NCBI GenBank assembly: GCA_016712665.1
Contig: JADJQP010000002.1
Span: 434,001-498,000, forward strand
DNA: 64,000 nt
Reading direction: 5' to 3'
Source of the DNA: Bacteroidota bacterium
Lineage (GTDB): Bacteria > Bacteroidota > Bacteroidia > Chitinophagales > Chitinophagaceae
Positions 1 through 10,180 of the stretch are shown one piece after another (within the stretch, counting starts at the first letter, position 1; every line of letters begins with the position of its first letter). The notes under the pieces are model-generated. The model ran no database searches and was not told the DNA's origin. It saw nothing but the letters and a program-made list of their open reading frames with translations. The translations under genes and the position numbers were made by a program.

Positions 1-980
1 CGTTCAAGTCGCTGTACATTCGTGACAAATAAATCATCTCCCACCAACTGCACTTTCTTTCCCAACTCTTCGGTAAGCATTTTCCAACCCTTCCAATCGT
101 CCTCTGCCAAACCGTCTTCAATAGACACAATAGGATATTGCTTACACCAGCTGGCCCAAAACTTCACTAGTTCCTCGCTCTTCATTTTTTTGCCACTCGA
201 TTTCTTAAACACATAACATTTTTGCTTGGCATCCCACAACTCGCTATTCGCGGCATCCATTGCGATGGCTATTTGTGATCCTGCCTTAAATCCGGCATTT
301 TCAATAGCCATTAATACCGTCTCAATGGCCTCTTCATTGCTTTGAATATCTGGAGCAAATCCACCTTCATCACCCACATTGGTGGAGTAGCCTTTTTTCT
401 TCAATACATTTTTTAAGGTATGGAAAATTTCAGTTCCCCAACGTAACCCTTCACTAAAACTAGACGCACCAATCGGCATTACCATAAACTCCTGAAAATC
501 GATTTTGTTATCAGCATGAGCGCCGCCATTCAAGATATTCATCATAGGTACCGGAAGGGTTTTGGCATTGGTACCACCTACATATCTAAACAAACTCATG
601 CCACTTTCTTCTGCAGCAGCTTTAGCAGCAGCCATACTTACTGCAAGAATGGCATTGGCTCCTAATTTACTTTTGTTGGCCGTTTTATCCAATGCATTCA
701 TCAATCGATCGATACCCGGCTGATCACTAACTTCCATACCTACCAAGGCATTATGGATAATGGTATTGACGTTTTTCACGGCTTTCAGAACCCCTTTACC
801 GGCGTAGTGTTTTTTGTCATTATCTCGAAGCTCTGCCGCTTCATGTATGCCGGTGCTTGCTCCTGATGGCACTGCAGCGCGTCCCATAGCGCCTTCATCG
901 GTGTATAAATCCACTTCAACGGTGGGATTCCCTCTGCTATCTAATATTTGTCTGGCATGTACATGTGCGATAAAACTCAT
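1..980 (-). CDS. eno: Enolase (partial, C-terminal end outside window)
   Basis: Converts 2-phosphoglycerate to phosphoenolpyruvate in glycolysis; a cytosolic, Mg-dependent enzyme that is usually dimeric or octameric. About 326 of the usual ~430 residues are present. The N-terminus begins MSFIAHVHARQILDSRGNPT, the signature enolase opening, followed by the AAVPSGASTG loop, the NILNGGAHADN and QEFMVMP segments, GDEGGFAP, and QLVGDDLFVTN at the left edge. The ATG at 978-980 is the family start. The reading frame is uninterrupted as far as it can be followed. A Bacteroidota-type promoter lies just upstream. purS follows on the same strand but 160 bp upstream, so eno probably has its own promoter. 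Identification is secure; only the end is missing because the window stops. Confidence 0.97.
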   Translation of the reverse strand, partial: MSFIAHVHARQILDSRGNPTVEVDLYTDEGAMGRAAVPSGASTGIHEAAELRDNDKKHYAGKGVLKAVKNVNTIIHNALVGMEVSDQPGIDRLMNALDKTANKSKLGANAILAVSMAAAKAAAEESGMSLFRYVGGTNAKTLPVPMMNILNGGAHADNKIDFQEFMVMPIGASSFSEGLRWGTEIFHTLKNVLKKKGYSTNVGDEGGFAPDIQSNEEAIETVLMAIENAGFKAGSQIAIAMDAANSELWDAKQKCYVFKKSSGKKMKSEELVKFWASWCKQYPIVSIEDGLAEDDWKGWKMLTEELGKKVQLVGDDLFVTNVQRLE

Positions 981-1001
981 AATTGGTAATTTTTATGAGT
1001 G

Positions 1002-1031
1002 CAAAAGTAGACAAAAAGGAAGGAATTGAAA
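1002..1031 (-). promoter_or_regulatory. Candidate promoter for eno
   Basis: On the minus strand a -7 box TACTTTTG (1002-1009) matches TAnnTTTG exactly. A weak TTTC (1028-1031) sits 18 bases upstream in place of the usual TTG/TTTG. The predicted start lies about 15 bases before the enolase ATG. The -7 box is clear; the -33 box is poor. Confidence 0.5.
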
Positions 1032-1143
1032 TGTCAATTCACATTTCATTATTAAAAAAGGTACTGGAAAAGGGGCCATGGAAGTACCATGCTAAAACCT
1101 CTTGAGCACCAAACCAATGGAATATTAAAATGAAAAAATACCT

Positions 1144-1389
1144 TTACTCAACTACAATGCTATAGCTCTCCATTACCATATTGTAAAGCATCTTTTTACA
1201 AGCCTCATCAGCTATTTGGTGGGCAGCTTCCTTTGAATCGGCATCAATGCTAAGTGTAATATGTTTACCAATACGAACATTCTGAATTTGTTGCAACGCA
1301 AGTTTGTGAAGACTTTCGTTTACGGCCTTTCCTTGTGGGTCTAGAAGTTCTTTTAAAGGCATTATGGTGATATGTGCTGTAAAAATCAT
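1144..1389 (-). CDS. purS: Phosphoribosylformylglycinamidine synthase subunit PurS
   Basis: Small subunit of the three-part FGAM synthase (PurS-PurQ-PurL), the fourth step of purine synthesis; PurS bridges the glutaminase and synthetase and helps pass ammonia. At 81 residues it has the normal PurS length. Family features visible are MPLKELLDPQGKAVNESL near the start, the VRIGKHITL strand, and a C-terminal LYNMVMESYSIVVE matching the usual end of PurS. The start codon overlaps the pssA stop by four bases (ATGA), so the two are probably translated together. purL and purQ are not in the window, so the complex is encoded at scattered loci. The pairing with pssA looks like an operon of convenience. 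Confidence 0.88.
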   Translation of the reverse strand: MIFTAHITIMPLKELLDPQGKAVNESLHKLALQQIQNVRIGKHITLSIDADSKEAAHQIADEACKKMLYNMVMESYSIVVE

Positions 1390-2147
1390 TGTTCAGAAGG
1401 TTTATAAGCAAAAGATAAAATAATATAAAGCAAAAATGAAAAGGGAACACTAAGTGTCTTTAAAAAAGGAATCGAAACGAGTGTAAGCACCAACCAAAGT
1501 ACTTGCGCCCAATATTTTTTTATTGAAAAAGAATGAAATTTCAAGGTAAATAATTTGATAGGACTGATCATCAACCAACTTAATACAACTACGATTGCAT
1601 ACAAAATCCATTCGTTTTGCATCCGCAATCCGATACCTAAAGGGTTATACCAATTGATCAACGGAAAGGAGGCTACTAACAAACCAATTGCCGGGATGGG
1701 GACTCCCGTAAAATGCCCGGTAGTGGGCACTGAATTATTAAAACGTGCCAAACGCAGGGCTCCAAAACAAGCCAATAAAAATGCAGGAGCCAAGGCAATC
1801 ATAGAAACATCCATTGCATGCGGTTTGGCCATATAAGCAGCCCACAACATCTTAAAAATAATCATGGAAGGAGCTACGCCAAAACTAACCACATCTGCCA
1901 ATGAGTCTAAATCTTTTCCGATGGGTGATTGCACTCCCAGCCAACGGGCCACCATTCCATCAAACAAATCAAAAACAGCTGCCATAAAAATAAACAAGCT
2001 GCCATAGTAGGCCTGTGTGGTACCACTTACCCAATATTGCTCCCCATTTACTTCGTTTACAAAGGGTTGCGAATTCAGAATGAAGGCAATAGCCACACAT
2101 CCACAAAAAAGATTCGCCAGCGTTAAAATATTGGGAAGATGCTTCAT
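1386..2147 (-). CDS. pssA: CDP-diacylglycerol-serine O-phosphatidyltransferase
   Basis: Inner-membrane enzyme making phosphatidylserine from CDP-diacylglycerol and serine, the precursor of phosphatidylethanolamine. The CDP-alcohol phosphatidyltransferase signature D-G-x2-A-R-x8-G-x3-D-x3-D is complete (DGMVARW, then GKDLDSLAD), followed by VSFGVAPS, typical of PssA rather than PgsA. Several hydrophobic segments fit the usual 6-8 membrane helices; about 253 residues is normal for this family. I chose the ATG at 2147 (MKHLPNILT) because the alternative upstream TTG at 2165 lies inside the -7 promoter box. It overlaps purS by four bases downstream. Confidence 0.93.
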   Translation of the reverse strand: MKHLPNILTLANLFCGCVAIAFILNSQPFVNEVNGEQYWVSGTTQAYYGSLFIFMAAVFDLFDGMVARWLGVQSPIGKDLDSLADVVSFGVAPSMIIFKMLWAAYMAKPHAMDVSMIALAPAFLLACFGALRLARFNNSVPTTGHFTGVPIPAIGLLVASFPLINWYNPLGIGLRMQNEWILYAIVVVLSWLMISPIKLFTLKFHSFSIKKYWAQVLWLVLTLVSIPFLKTLSVPFSFLLYIILSFAYKPSEQ

Positions 2148-2162
2148 GAAAAAATTGAATCG

Positions 2163-2193
2163 CAAATATAAATAAAAATTTTCGGGATGTCAA
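2163..2193 (-). promoter_or_regulatory. Promoter of pssA-purS
   Basis: On the minus strand TTG (2191-2193), 20 bases, then TATATTTG (2163-2170). Both boxes match the Bacteroidota consensus, and the ATG follows 15 bases after the -7 box. Confidence 0.62.
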
Positions 2194-2310
2194 TTTAATA
2201 GTATGCTCCTCTTCATAGCAAAAGATTCCATCAGAGAATCGACACCCTGAACGGTACTGTCAACCAAAACGATTTAAAAGGCAAGATGCCAGCTACTTAT
2301 CAGTTGTTTC

Positions 2311-2336
2311 GGCTACAGGCCTTTGAGCCTCTAGCC
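2311..2336 (-). terminator. Hairpin just past the M23 peptidase gene
   Basis: GGCTAcAGGC and GCCTcTAGCC form a nine-pair stem with one mismatch around a six-base loop, 16 bases past the peptidase stop. There is no U tract on the minus strand, so it may be an RNA 3' structure rather than a classical intrinsic terminator. Confidence 0.35.
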
Positions 2337-2351
2337 TACGCCCCTATTCGA

Positions 2352-3710
2352 TTAATGCTTTACAAGTAGTTTTTGGAACTGTGTACCGGATTTTACAATA
2401 TAAAGACCGCTTTCAAGGCTACGAATATCAAGGCGATTCTGTTGATGATACGTTCCTAGTAATTTACCCTGAATATCGTATACGACTACCCACTCTGATG
2501 CTGCCGAAATACGTACAAAGTCATTTGCCGGATTGGGTGTAATGGTGAATAACGCAGCATTTTGCTCGTTCTCTGCAAGTAGGGTTGCTGCCGGATTTTT
2601 TAATACAAAAGGATGATTGCAGGTTTGTCCATTCATCGATATCGAAAAGTTCCAGTTGCCATACATTGGATTGGCCGGAAGGGTATATTTCCAATACCAG
2701 TAAGAAGCGGCATAATAAACCGGTGGCACATGGGTCCAGGTCGCATATACTGAATTATCAGGCCTCTTTACCGTATAGGTAGCCGAGCTATTTATGAGCT
2801 GATCATGAAAATAACCTGCAAAATAAATATCCTCTGCAGCTAAGAAAGTATCCTTCTTATTGGTGTTGTGCAAATTAGGACAAGGATTTAGTACAGGTGG
2901 ATCGGAATGCGTCAGGGCCACATTAATGGTAGGGTCAAAATAAGGCTTAGGATTGGCCCATTGATTGGCACCTCCTACATTACAGGCTCCCGCAAAGGGA
3001 TCTATCACATTACCACCTAAATCGTGCAATTCAAAATGCAAATGAGGACCTGTGGAGGATCCTGAACTGGCTACCAATCCCAATTTTTCACCCATTACCA
3101 CCGAGGCTCCAACTGTTTTGTTGGTAAGCGATCCATTTTTCATATGTCCATACCAAGCAACGCTTCCATCTGCATGCTCAACATAAATCGCATTCCAATT
3201 GGGATTGGAGAAATCGCAATTCATATCGGTGTTTCCATCAAATTTGCCAACAATAACCCCTGGGGCTGCCGCAATGACTTCCACCTGTTGGTCGTTCACC
3301 ATATTCCAATCAAACGGCCACAAAAAAATATCCACCCCTCCATGGTTATAACCACTTGCTAAATCATACGTACGGCTACCGCAATCATAATCTAACACCT
3401 GATTGGGATAGGCTGCATTATGATCTACAAAATTTGAAATGCCATAATAACTGCAATAGTCAAAACCGGCAGCTTGTTGTAGGGGCCATCCAAGTGAAAG
3501 ATTTCTTGTTTTTTTAGGATGTTTCAACAAACCATTGGCCAATAAAAAGGCCCGATTAGCTTCCAGTACTCTTTCGTTTTCAATTCGTTGTCTCTCGCTA
3601 ATACACTCGCCTCTATCTGATTCGTAGTGGCCACCTCCATCTGGGCTTTGGGCACATACAACGATGCTGATAAAAATAAAACAGGAGAGTAAGAAGTACT
3701 GTTTGGTCAT
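2352..3710 (-). CDS. Secreted M23 (LytM-like) peptidase with T9SS type A sorting domain
   Basis: Predicted extracellular zinc endopeptidase of the lysostaphin/LytM class, which usually cuts peptide cross-bridges in peptidoglycan or other Gly-rich peptides. A signal peptide covers residues 1-20 (ends VVCAQ). The zinc and catalytic motifs are intact: H123-x3-D127 (NHGGVD), and H223-x-H225 in GPHLHFEL. The segment after about residue 250 is a beta-rich region of unknown role. The last ~75 residues (TPNPANDFVRI ... GLYIVKSGTQFQKLLVKH) are a T9SS type A C-terminal domain, so export through the Gld/Sor machinery is expected. It stands alone, with its own good promoter upstream. Substrate is not predictable from sequence. 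Confidence 0.9.
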   Translation of the reverse strand: MTKQYFLLSCFIFISIVVCAQSPDGGGHYESDRGECISERQRIENERVLEANRAFLLANGLLKHPKKTRNLSLGWPLQQAAGFDYCSYYGISNFVDHNAAYPNQVLDYDCGSRTYDLASGYNHGGVDIFLWPFDWNMVNDQQVEVIAAAPGVIVGKFDGNTDMNCDFSNPNWNAIYVEHADGSVAWYGHMKNGSLTNKTVGASVVMGEKLGLVASSGSSTGPHLHFELHDLGGNVIDPFAGACNVGGANQWANPKPYFDPTINVALTHSDPPVLNPCPNLHNTNKKDTFLAAEDIYFAGYFHDQLINSSATYTVKRPDNSVYATWTHVPPVYYAASYWYWKYTLPANPMYGNWNFSISMNGQTCNHPFVLKNPAATLLAENEQNAALFTITPNPANDFVRISAASEWVVVYDIQGKLLGTYHQQNRLDIRSLESGLYIVKSGTQFQKLLVKH

Positions 3711-3727
3711 TAGAAATAATTATTAAA

Positions 3728-3758
3728 CAAATATACTGGATTAAAAAGGCTCCTTCAA
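3728..3758 (-). promoter_or_regulatory. Promoter of the M23 peptidase
   Basis: TTG (3756-3758), 20-base spacer, TATATTTG (3728-3735) on the minus strand; the same boxes and spacing as the pssA promoter. The leader to the ATG at 3710 is short. Confidence 0.62.
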
Positions 3759-4118
3759 GAAATTAATCTAAAATATACTGCAGGCTTCTTATCCCTAATT
3801 TATTAAAAAAGAATTCAATTCATTCTAGTCTCGCTAACGATACGTTTGATGCAGTATCTGATTTATAGCGATGGCAGGTACTCATTTTTTTTGAACGCAG
3901 ATTCACCGAATCATCTATGGCCTTTTCTATAGGATCCTTTCGATGCCCACATGCTTTCATCATAAATTTCCACGCATTTGTAATAGCATAAGGAACGAAG
4001 AAGAACGTCCTTCATTTGTCTATTTTGCAAAAAACTAAAAAAATAAAAGCGGCGAAAATTCTTTTTAGAATATTTGAAAATTATGATTTCCTTACTACAT
4101 TGTGGTAAAAAGAAAATT
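3759..4118. other. Intergenic stretch, no gene seen
   Basis: About 360 bases between the divergently transcribed M23 peptidase and DUF2167 genes. I see no ORF with coding character and no clear plus-strand TAnnTTTG box; the poly-A-rich end (4020-4080) precedes the DUF2167 start. Confidence 0.5.
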
Positions 4119-5088
4119 ATGCGTTACCAATCCTTACTCCCCCTTCTACTCATTTCCCTATTGACTTTTCGCTCTTCCATCTCATTTGGAGATCCAAGTG
4201 ATTCACTGAATGCCTCCGATTTAGGGATGCTAACAGAAGTATTAAAACGTGATAAAGAAATCAAGTATCAAACAGGATCGGTAGACTTAAATGCAGAAAT
4301 AAGTCTCAATATTCCATCAGGATATAAATTTATGCCAAAGGCAGATGCAGAGTTTGTAGTATATGATTTTTGGGGGAACCCTAGAAGAGACGGCGTATTG
4401 GGTATGATTGTAAAGAAGATTATTCATTACTTGATTCAAATGCTACCTGGGCCTTTGTGGTGTCTTACGAAAATTCCGGTTATGTAAAAGACGAAGATGC
4501 AGACAAAATTGATTATGAGGAAATGATGACAGAAATGCAAGATAGTGAGGCAGAGGAAAATAAAGAACGTAAAACGTCCGGTTACCCAAGTATCCACATT
4601 GTTGGTTGGGCTACACATCCTTTCTATGATAAACAAAACAATATTCTACATTGGGCCAAGTCCATCAAATTTGGCGACAGTGAAGACACTACCCTAAATT
4701 ATGACGTTAGAATCCTTGGCCGAAAAGGTATTTTGAGTTTAAATGCTGTTGGCACCTTGACGCAACTTGATGACATTAAAAAGCATGTACCCGAAATTAT
4801 CCACATTGCGTCCTTCAAAAAAGGGAGTTCCTACTCCGATTTTGACCCATCTATCGACAAAGTGGCCGCATACACAATTGGTGGTTTGGTTGCCGGTAAG
4901 TTGCTAGCAAAGGCTGGATTAATTGCTCTGTTATTAAAAATATCAAGTTGATTATTTTAGGATTTCTCGCTCTTGGTGCAGGCTTCAAAAATAAAATTTT
5001 AGGCCTCTTTAAGCGAAAAAACAAAAATGATGACATGCCATCAAATGGTAGCGACAACGCGACACAAGATTCTGAACTTTCTGTCTAA
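4119..5088 (+). CDS. DUF2167 membrane protein (two frameshifts)
   Basis: Member of the DUF2167 family: secreted or periplasmic region anchored by a C-terminal hydrophobic segment; function unknown. The start is the ATG at 4119 (MRYQSLLPLLLI, a signal peptide) rather than the upstream TTG. Family landmarks are the FVVYDFWGNPRRDGVLGMI block, the ENSGYVKDEDADKIDYEEMM block, GYPSIHIVGWA, and a C-terminal membrane anchor plus basic tail (IIKNIKLIILGF ... KNKILGLFKRK). The frame is broken twice, at about 4411-4425 and at the A-run near 4936 (five A where six restore the frame). All three pieces translate to conserved family sequence, so I read it as one gene with indels. A rhomboid protease follows closely, suggesting a membrane-quality pair. 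Confidence 0.75.
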
Positions 5089-5099
5089 AATCAACAACA

Positions 5100-5685
5100 T
5101 TGATTATCTATATTATTATTGGCATTACTATTTTAGTATCCCTAATTTGCTTTTCGAATAGCGAAACGTTCGAAAAATTATTGCTTTCACCTTATAGCAT
5201 TCATCGAAATCAGAAGGAACGCTTTCGTTTACTAAGTCATGGATTTGTACATGCTGATATAGGACATTTGGCCTTTAATATGATTACCCTCTATTTTTTC
5301 GGTCGTGAAATTGAGCAATCCATCATGTCGCCAACAGAGTATGTGCTATTTTATGTTAGTGCGGTTATTTTTGCAGGATTACCAAGTTACAAAAAAAATA
5401 TTGACAATCCGGAATACAAAGCAGTTGGAGCAAGTGGCGCGGTATCGGCCGTCATGTTCATTTTGGTACTCTACAGTCCTTGGTCTGTAATTTATTTGAA
5501 ATTTATTATCCCTATTTATTTTATCTTATTTGCTGCGGGTTATCTTTTGTATTTATCCTACCAATCGAAACATGGAAATGACAATATAGCACTTGATGTG
5601 CATCTATGGGGTATTTACATTAATATTCCATCCAGAGAGTTTGCGAATATTTTTAGATCAAATTCAAAATGCCCCCTTTCTTTAG
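5100..5685 (+). CDS. Rhomboid family intramembrane serine protease (frameshift near C-terminus)
   Basis: Polytopic protease that cuts substrate helices within the membrane. The catalytic dyad is visible: S112 in GASGAVSAV and H168 in DVHLWG. The family HLAFNM motif after the first helices is present too (residues ~56-61). About 195 residues and six hydrophobic stretches fit the short bacterial type. After HLWG the frame is lost: another frame continues hydrophobic family-like sequence (VFTLIFHPESLRIF) to a stop at 5685, whereas the uninterrupted ORF would run to 5720 with unrelated sequence. The only in-frame start is a TTG at 5100, 11 bases after the DUF2167 gene. Substrate unknown. Confidence 0.82.
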
Positions 5686-5907
5686 TAAGGAATGCCATCG
5701 ATACCACTTGGAATCATTGATTTACGCGAATAGCAATAAACCACTTACATATTTCAAGCAAATAATAATCTGCCAATAAGGAGAGTCCTGCTTTTGGCCC
5801 AAGCATTCATAAATAGTTGTTCATCCAATTGGCTCATGTTCAACCAGCGATTCACTTTCCCGAAAGGTACCAAAATAATTCGAATGGAAACTCAAATTAG
5901 AATCCTA

Positions 5908-8900
5908 TTAAAAGGCCCTGCTAAGCCCCAATTGCCAACGCCAAGCAAAAAAGTCAGGCTTTGCAAAGGGAGGTGAACTTAATAATAGGGGCATGTCAAA
6001 TCGAATCGTAAAAGGCGAAAATTTCTCGAAAGGTCCTAATTTTTTTATCGTTAAAGCGGTTCCAATACCGGCATCCGTTCGTAATTTACTCCATGCGGTA
6101 GTTGGTTCAACATCGCTTAGGTCGGCATAGTTTAACAAACCCCGATTAATTAAACCTGCATCAGCAAAAAGATATACATCCAAATGCAAATAGTCACGTA
6201 CATACTTTGGCCTGAATTTAAAAAACTTATCAAATTCCAGTTCTACATTGATAGCAGCTCCACTTCGTCCTTTGTAGTTGGCATAAATTGCATTTACCGG
6301 ACCTCCTTGATCAATGGCATAATAGCCATTATATCCTCTAAGATTTAAACCTCCACCTGCATGCAGATTGGCAAAATCGTCTGTATGAAAACCACCCATA
6401 TTCAATGGAATAATACCATGTGAACGGGTAAATTTATTCTCCATCATTTCTTCAGGGTTGGCGCCTTGCAAAAACAGTTGACTCTCTTTTGGTGTTTCCG
6501 TTCCAAAACCAAGTCTAGCAAAGAATCGGGTATGCAAATCCAATTTTCTGCCGATAAGATGATTCACAACTTCTCCTTGCAAAAAGGAATAATTTGAATT
6601 GAATGAAGTGCGCGCTGTAAGGGATGCAATGCCAAAGCCAAAACGTTGCCTATAATTATTCTTGTATTGTAGTTGAAGGTAGGTATTCTTTCTGGTGTCA
6701 ATAGCATCATTACCATTGGCATAGCTACTCCATTCTGTTGGCATGAACAAATATTTATTGGTTACATTGCTTCTGCGATAGAAGGTATTGGCTTCTATTC
6801 GAATTTGATTGCGACTATTCAATTGGTAGAAGGTATACATTCCATGTTTAGCAAATCCTTCCATAAATCTGCTTTCAATACCCCAACTAATCGCATTGTT
6901 TATTTTTTTTAAAGGGGTTTCATAACGCGCGGTATAATCAATCGGAGAAATTCCTTTCCACCAACTTTCGCCCTCAAAAGCCCTATACTTTTGCAAGGAA
7001 AGGAGGCGTGTATTACACCAAACGCTCACATGCAATTTGCGCAGATAATTCATATAACTGCCACTATAGTTCAGACCCAGTTTCGCTCCGTCAATAGCAT
7101 TCCACCATATATCAGGTCTGATAAATGCTGTATACTTCTTCCATGAAGGCGTGTTGGCTACAAAATGTTCAAGTTTTAAATCCAAGGATTCTGGTGCCAA
7201 TCGCAAACCGGGTCGTTTATAATTGTCCATCATGTCAATATCTGCTAAGCGGTTGCTGGTGTCAATTTGCACCAACTGAATACCGGATGGGATTTGCACT
7301 TTGGCGGTATAGGTAGGATACAATTTATCCCATCCATACCATTTGCCTAAAATTTGATTACTTGTTTTCTTCTTAAAATAATTATTAGGAATTGTATAGC
7401 TATACTGCATTTGATTACGTGCCGTCACGGTAAAATCTATGGGCGATTGCATTTCGCCGTAGCGCTTGAAGGTAATTTTATACTCATTGTTTTTCAAACC
7501 TTTTTTGATAGACTTGATTCCATAATCAAGCGTTTTGGTGGTTTCGAGCCACTGATCAAAAAACCAATTCAAATCTTCATGTGTATACTCAATGATGCTT
7601 TGCCTGAAATCTTCGAAATATGGATGGGCCATTTTCCATTTCGCCACATAATGCTTCATCGCATTTTGAAATAATGAATCTCCTAAAACATACTGCAAAT
7701 GATACAGCATGGTAGCCGTTTTATGATACACATTGCTGTATCCATTTTCGTGCCCCACTGCACTATGAAAATCATTGGAGTGCGTATTGAGTTGTTTATC
7801 GTCGTGTCGGATGGCATCAAACAAATACCGATTATAAACATTTCGATCTCGAACCAATTTCACCGTACGATGCTTTCGTTTGTAGTTATTTTTTTCCTTC
7901 GTTTCAATCATGGTGTCCCCATCAATTTTGCTGAGGCCCCAAGCCGTTAAAAATTGGGTAAATCCTTCATCTAAAGCAGCACGATAGGTTTCGTTATTTC
8001 CGATCATACCATAAAACCAATTGTGTCCAATTTCGTGCACAAATAGGCCGTGAAAATCGGGTTCGCTGCCACCATCCAATGTAAGCATTGGATATTCCAT
8101 ACCATCGTTGGCATCCGCAGCCACCATTTTGGGATACTCATACATTCCAAAATCCTCCGAAAAGGTTTTAATAATTTTGGCTACATACTCAGACGCGGTT
8201 TGCCATTTAGAAGCATGTGCTTCGTTTACCAATGCGATGCAACGAACGCCGTTCCAGACTGTTTCACCAATACGATAGGCAGGATCGGCAGTAAACGCAA
8301 AATCATGCACATTACTGGCTATAAAATGCCAGGTCTTGCGGACGGTACTATCATAGGGAATGATGACGGACGGCTTTTCATTCCAGGGTTTATTGGCAAA
8401 ATTTTTAATATCCAATTTATTTCTAAGGTCCTTTGGCAATACCTCATTCTCATTTTGAATGGCACCGGTGGCCTCTACAATATAATTATTGGCAAAACTG
8501 AGTTTTACATCAAACAAGCCATAATTACCATACAACTCTTTGTTTAAATGTTGATCGGTGTCCCATCCCTTTTTCATATCATACACACTAATTCGCGGAT
8601 ACCAATGCACTCCATTAAAATGCGGAAATCCATCCGACATATATACTGCCATTCGCCGACGAAAATCGCCGTTATCAAAAAACGTGACAAAGTTCATGGT
8701 GAATACAACAGACGCTCCCGACTTCAGTGGCTGTGGCAAATACACCTTCATAATGGTATTATCCAATTCAACCTTCACCTTCTTACCATCTACGCGTAGG
8801 TTCTCTACAATAGTACTCAAACCTTGTATTTGATAGTGCCCCATTCGTTGTATGGGTTGCTGATTCACCTTATGCAATTCTTCTAAATACGAACCTTTGG

Positions 8901-9170
8901 TAAACGCATTTTGATATAAATGAAAATATACAAATCGCAACTCATCCGGCGAATTGTTCCAGTAGGTAAGTTCTTCAACAGCTTCAATCACGCGTGTTTT
9001 CTCATTGATATGGGCATCAATTTTATAGGCCACATCTTGTTGCCAGTATCCGTCAAATGGTTTCCGGTTTTGCCAATACATTTTATTGTGCGGCGACCGA
9101 TAAGCATTTTCGTTTTGGCCAAATAATAAGGTGGACGATTGCAGAAGCAAAAAAGTAAAAAAATGCGCAT
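5908..9170 (-). CDS. M1 family metallopeptidase fused to an Omp85-like outer-membrane barrel
   Basis: N-terminal half: gluzincin M1 aminopeptidase-type domain with the zinc motif HEIGH (about residue 387 counted from 9195), NWFYGMIGNNE and the third ligand Glu 19 residues on (LDEGF), preceded by GMEYPML, which corresponds to the GxMEN exopeptidase motif. C-terminal ~400 residues alternate polar and hydrophobic and include GGGLNLRGYNGYY, a LFADAGLI strand, and a terminal ...WRWQLGLSRAF ending in Phe; this resembles the C-terminal barrel of BamA/Omp85-type proteins. The protein is therefore probably anchored in the outer membrane. I place the start at the ATG at 9170 (MRIFLLF...), which with a one-base correction near 9150 gives a good signal peptide; the TTG at 9195 lies inside a promoter box. 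At ~1,090 residues it is far longer than plain M1 enzymes. Confidence 0.85.
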
Positions 9171-9192
9171 AGAATAATTTTTCCGTATGCAA

Positions 9193-9200
9193 CAAATTTA
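9193..9200 (-). promoter_or_regulatory. -7 box upstream of the M1 peptidase
   Basis: TAAATTTG on the minus strand, 22 bases before the ATG at 9170. No TTG at the expected distance. Its position excludes the TTG at 9195 as the translation start. Confidence 0.42.
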
Positions 9201-9238
9201 AGATAAAAGCGATGGATTCTTATTAAAAAAGAAAATCT

Positions 9239-10120
9239 TTATGTAACGGGTATCAATTTTCGCTTTTCGGCAAATAAATAGGCATTTTTCAAATTTCGAT
9301 TTTGCTCAGATTTCAGTTGTTCAAAAATATCTGAATACAAGTGCAATTTAAACACTTTTTCTGTGCGAAAATTATACATCGGCACGCCAGGACGAATAAA
9401 CAACTCAAACATGGTGGGCGCACAAAACTTATGAAACATACTGATAAAATATAAAAACAATAAGGGGCGGGTTTTAATAGGAATCTGATGCGAATTATTT
9501 CGAAGAAAATGTTTCAGTGAGAATACTTGATCAAATACATCATAGCTCTCCCCTCCGGTCATGAATTGAGCTTGTGAAATAATGGAGGCAAGATTCATAA
9601 TATTAGAAGAATAAATCACATTATTGCTTTCATAGGGAATGATGTAATGCGCCGATTTATAATGATAAAATAGCTGATGAAAATTGTTGACCTGCAAAGG
9701 AGGATTGCAAATTCCCTGAACCTTTAAAATGGTGCATGGGATTTTGGTGGCCACAAATAGTTGCTCAATGATTCCTTTATGTTGTAGAAATAAATTATCT
9801 GAAAAAGGATAGGCTCCGGGATAGGAAATTAGAACAATCTTCTTAAAGGATTTCTGTACGATGTAATCACACAAAAATTCAACCTGCTTGATTTCAGCCT
9901 GAAAAGAGTCGAGATGTCTGTACTGTTCAAATTTTTGAAAAGAATATAAAACGGTTTCCCCTTGATCACAGTCCAAATTTTGGAACAAAAATTCTGAGCC
10001 ATTTACTGTACTCGTATCGATCTGTTTGATGGCGCACACCCCTTCTAAAAGTTTTGCCAATTGCTGTTCAATTTGACTATGGGAATGTAGGTACAACATT
10101 GCAAGAATTTTCTTTATCAC
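9239..10120 (-). CDS. NAD(P)-binding NmrA/atypical SDR-like protein
   Basis: Cytosolic Rossmann-fold protein of the extended or atypical short-chain dehydrogenase type; substrate unknown. The segment KIVLISYPGAYPFSDN, then HKGIIEQLFVATKIPCTILKVQGIC, has the layout of the beta4-active-site-beta5 region of NmrA-like proteins (KG.iE...gi..TilR). The N-terminal nucleotide-binding turn is atypical: LYLHSHSQ stands where GATGxxG is expected, so cofactor binding may be altered or lost. It starts at GTG (10118-10120), which keeps the first beta strand (IKKILAM). 293 residues. It follows nuoN on the same strand by about 60 bases, possibly read from the nuo transcript. The function call is family-level only. 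Confidence 0.6.
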   Translation of the reverse strand: MIKKILAMLYLHSHSQIEQQLAKLLEGVCAIKQIDTSTVNGSEFLFQNLDCDQGETVLYSFQKFEQYRHLDSFQAEIKQVEFLCDYIVQKSFKKIVLISYPGAYPFSDNLFLQHKGIIEQLFVATKIPCTILKVQGICNPPLQVNNFHQLFYHYKSAHYIIPYESNNVIYSSNIMNLASIISQAQFMTGGESYDVFDQVFSLKHFLRNNSHQIPIKTRPLLFLYFISMFHKFCAPTMFELFIRPGVPMYNFRTEKVFKLHLYSDIFEQLKSEQNRNLKNAYLFAEKRKLIPVT

Positions 10121-10180
10121 AAAGAAAACAAAGAAACATGACCAAATTGTGAGCGAAGTCTTACTAAATTATGAATATAA

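Noticed and set aside
5686..5907. Possible small gene between the rhomboid and M1 genes (ORF from 5794)
   Set aside because: It overlaps the M1 gene end and its composition is not protein-like.
9193..9195. TTG at 9195 as start of the M1 peptidase, giving an unbroken ORF
   Set aside because: It falls inside the -7 promoter box and yields a poorer signal peptide than the ATG at 9170.
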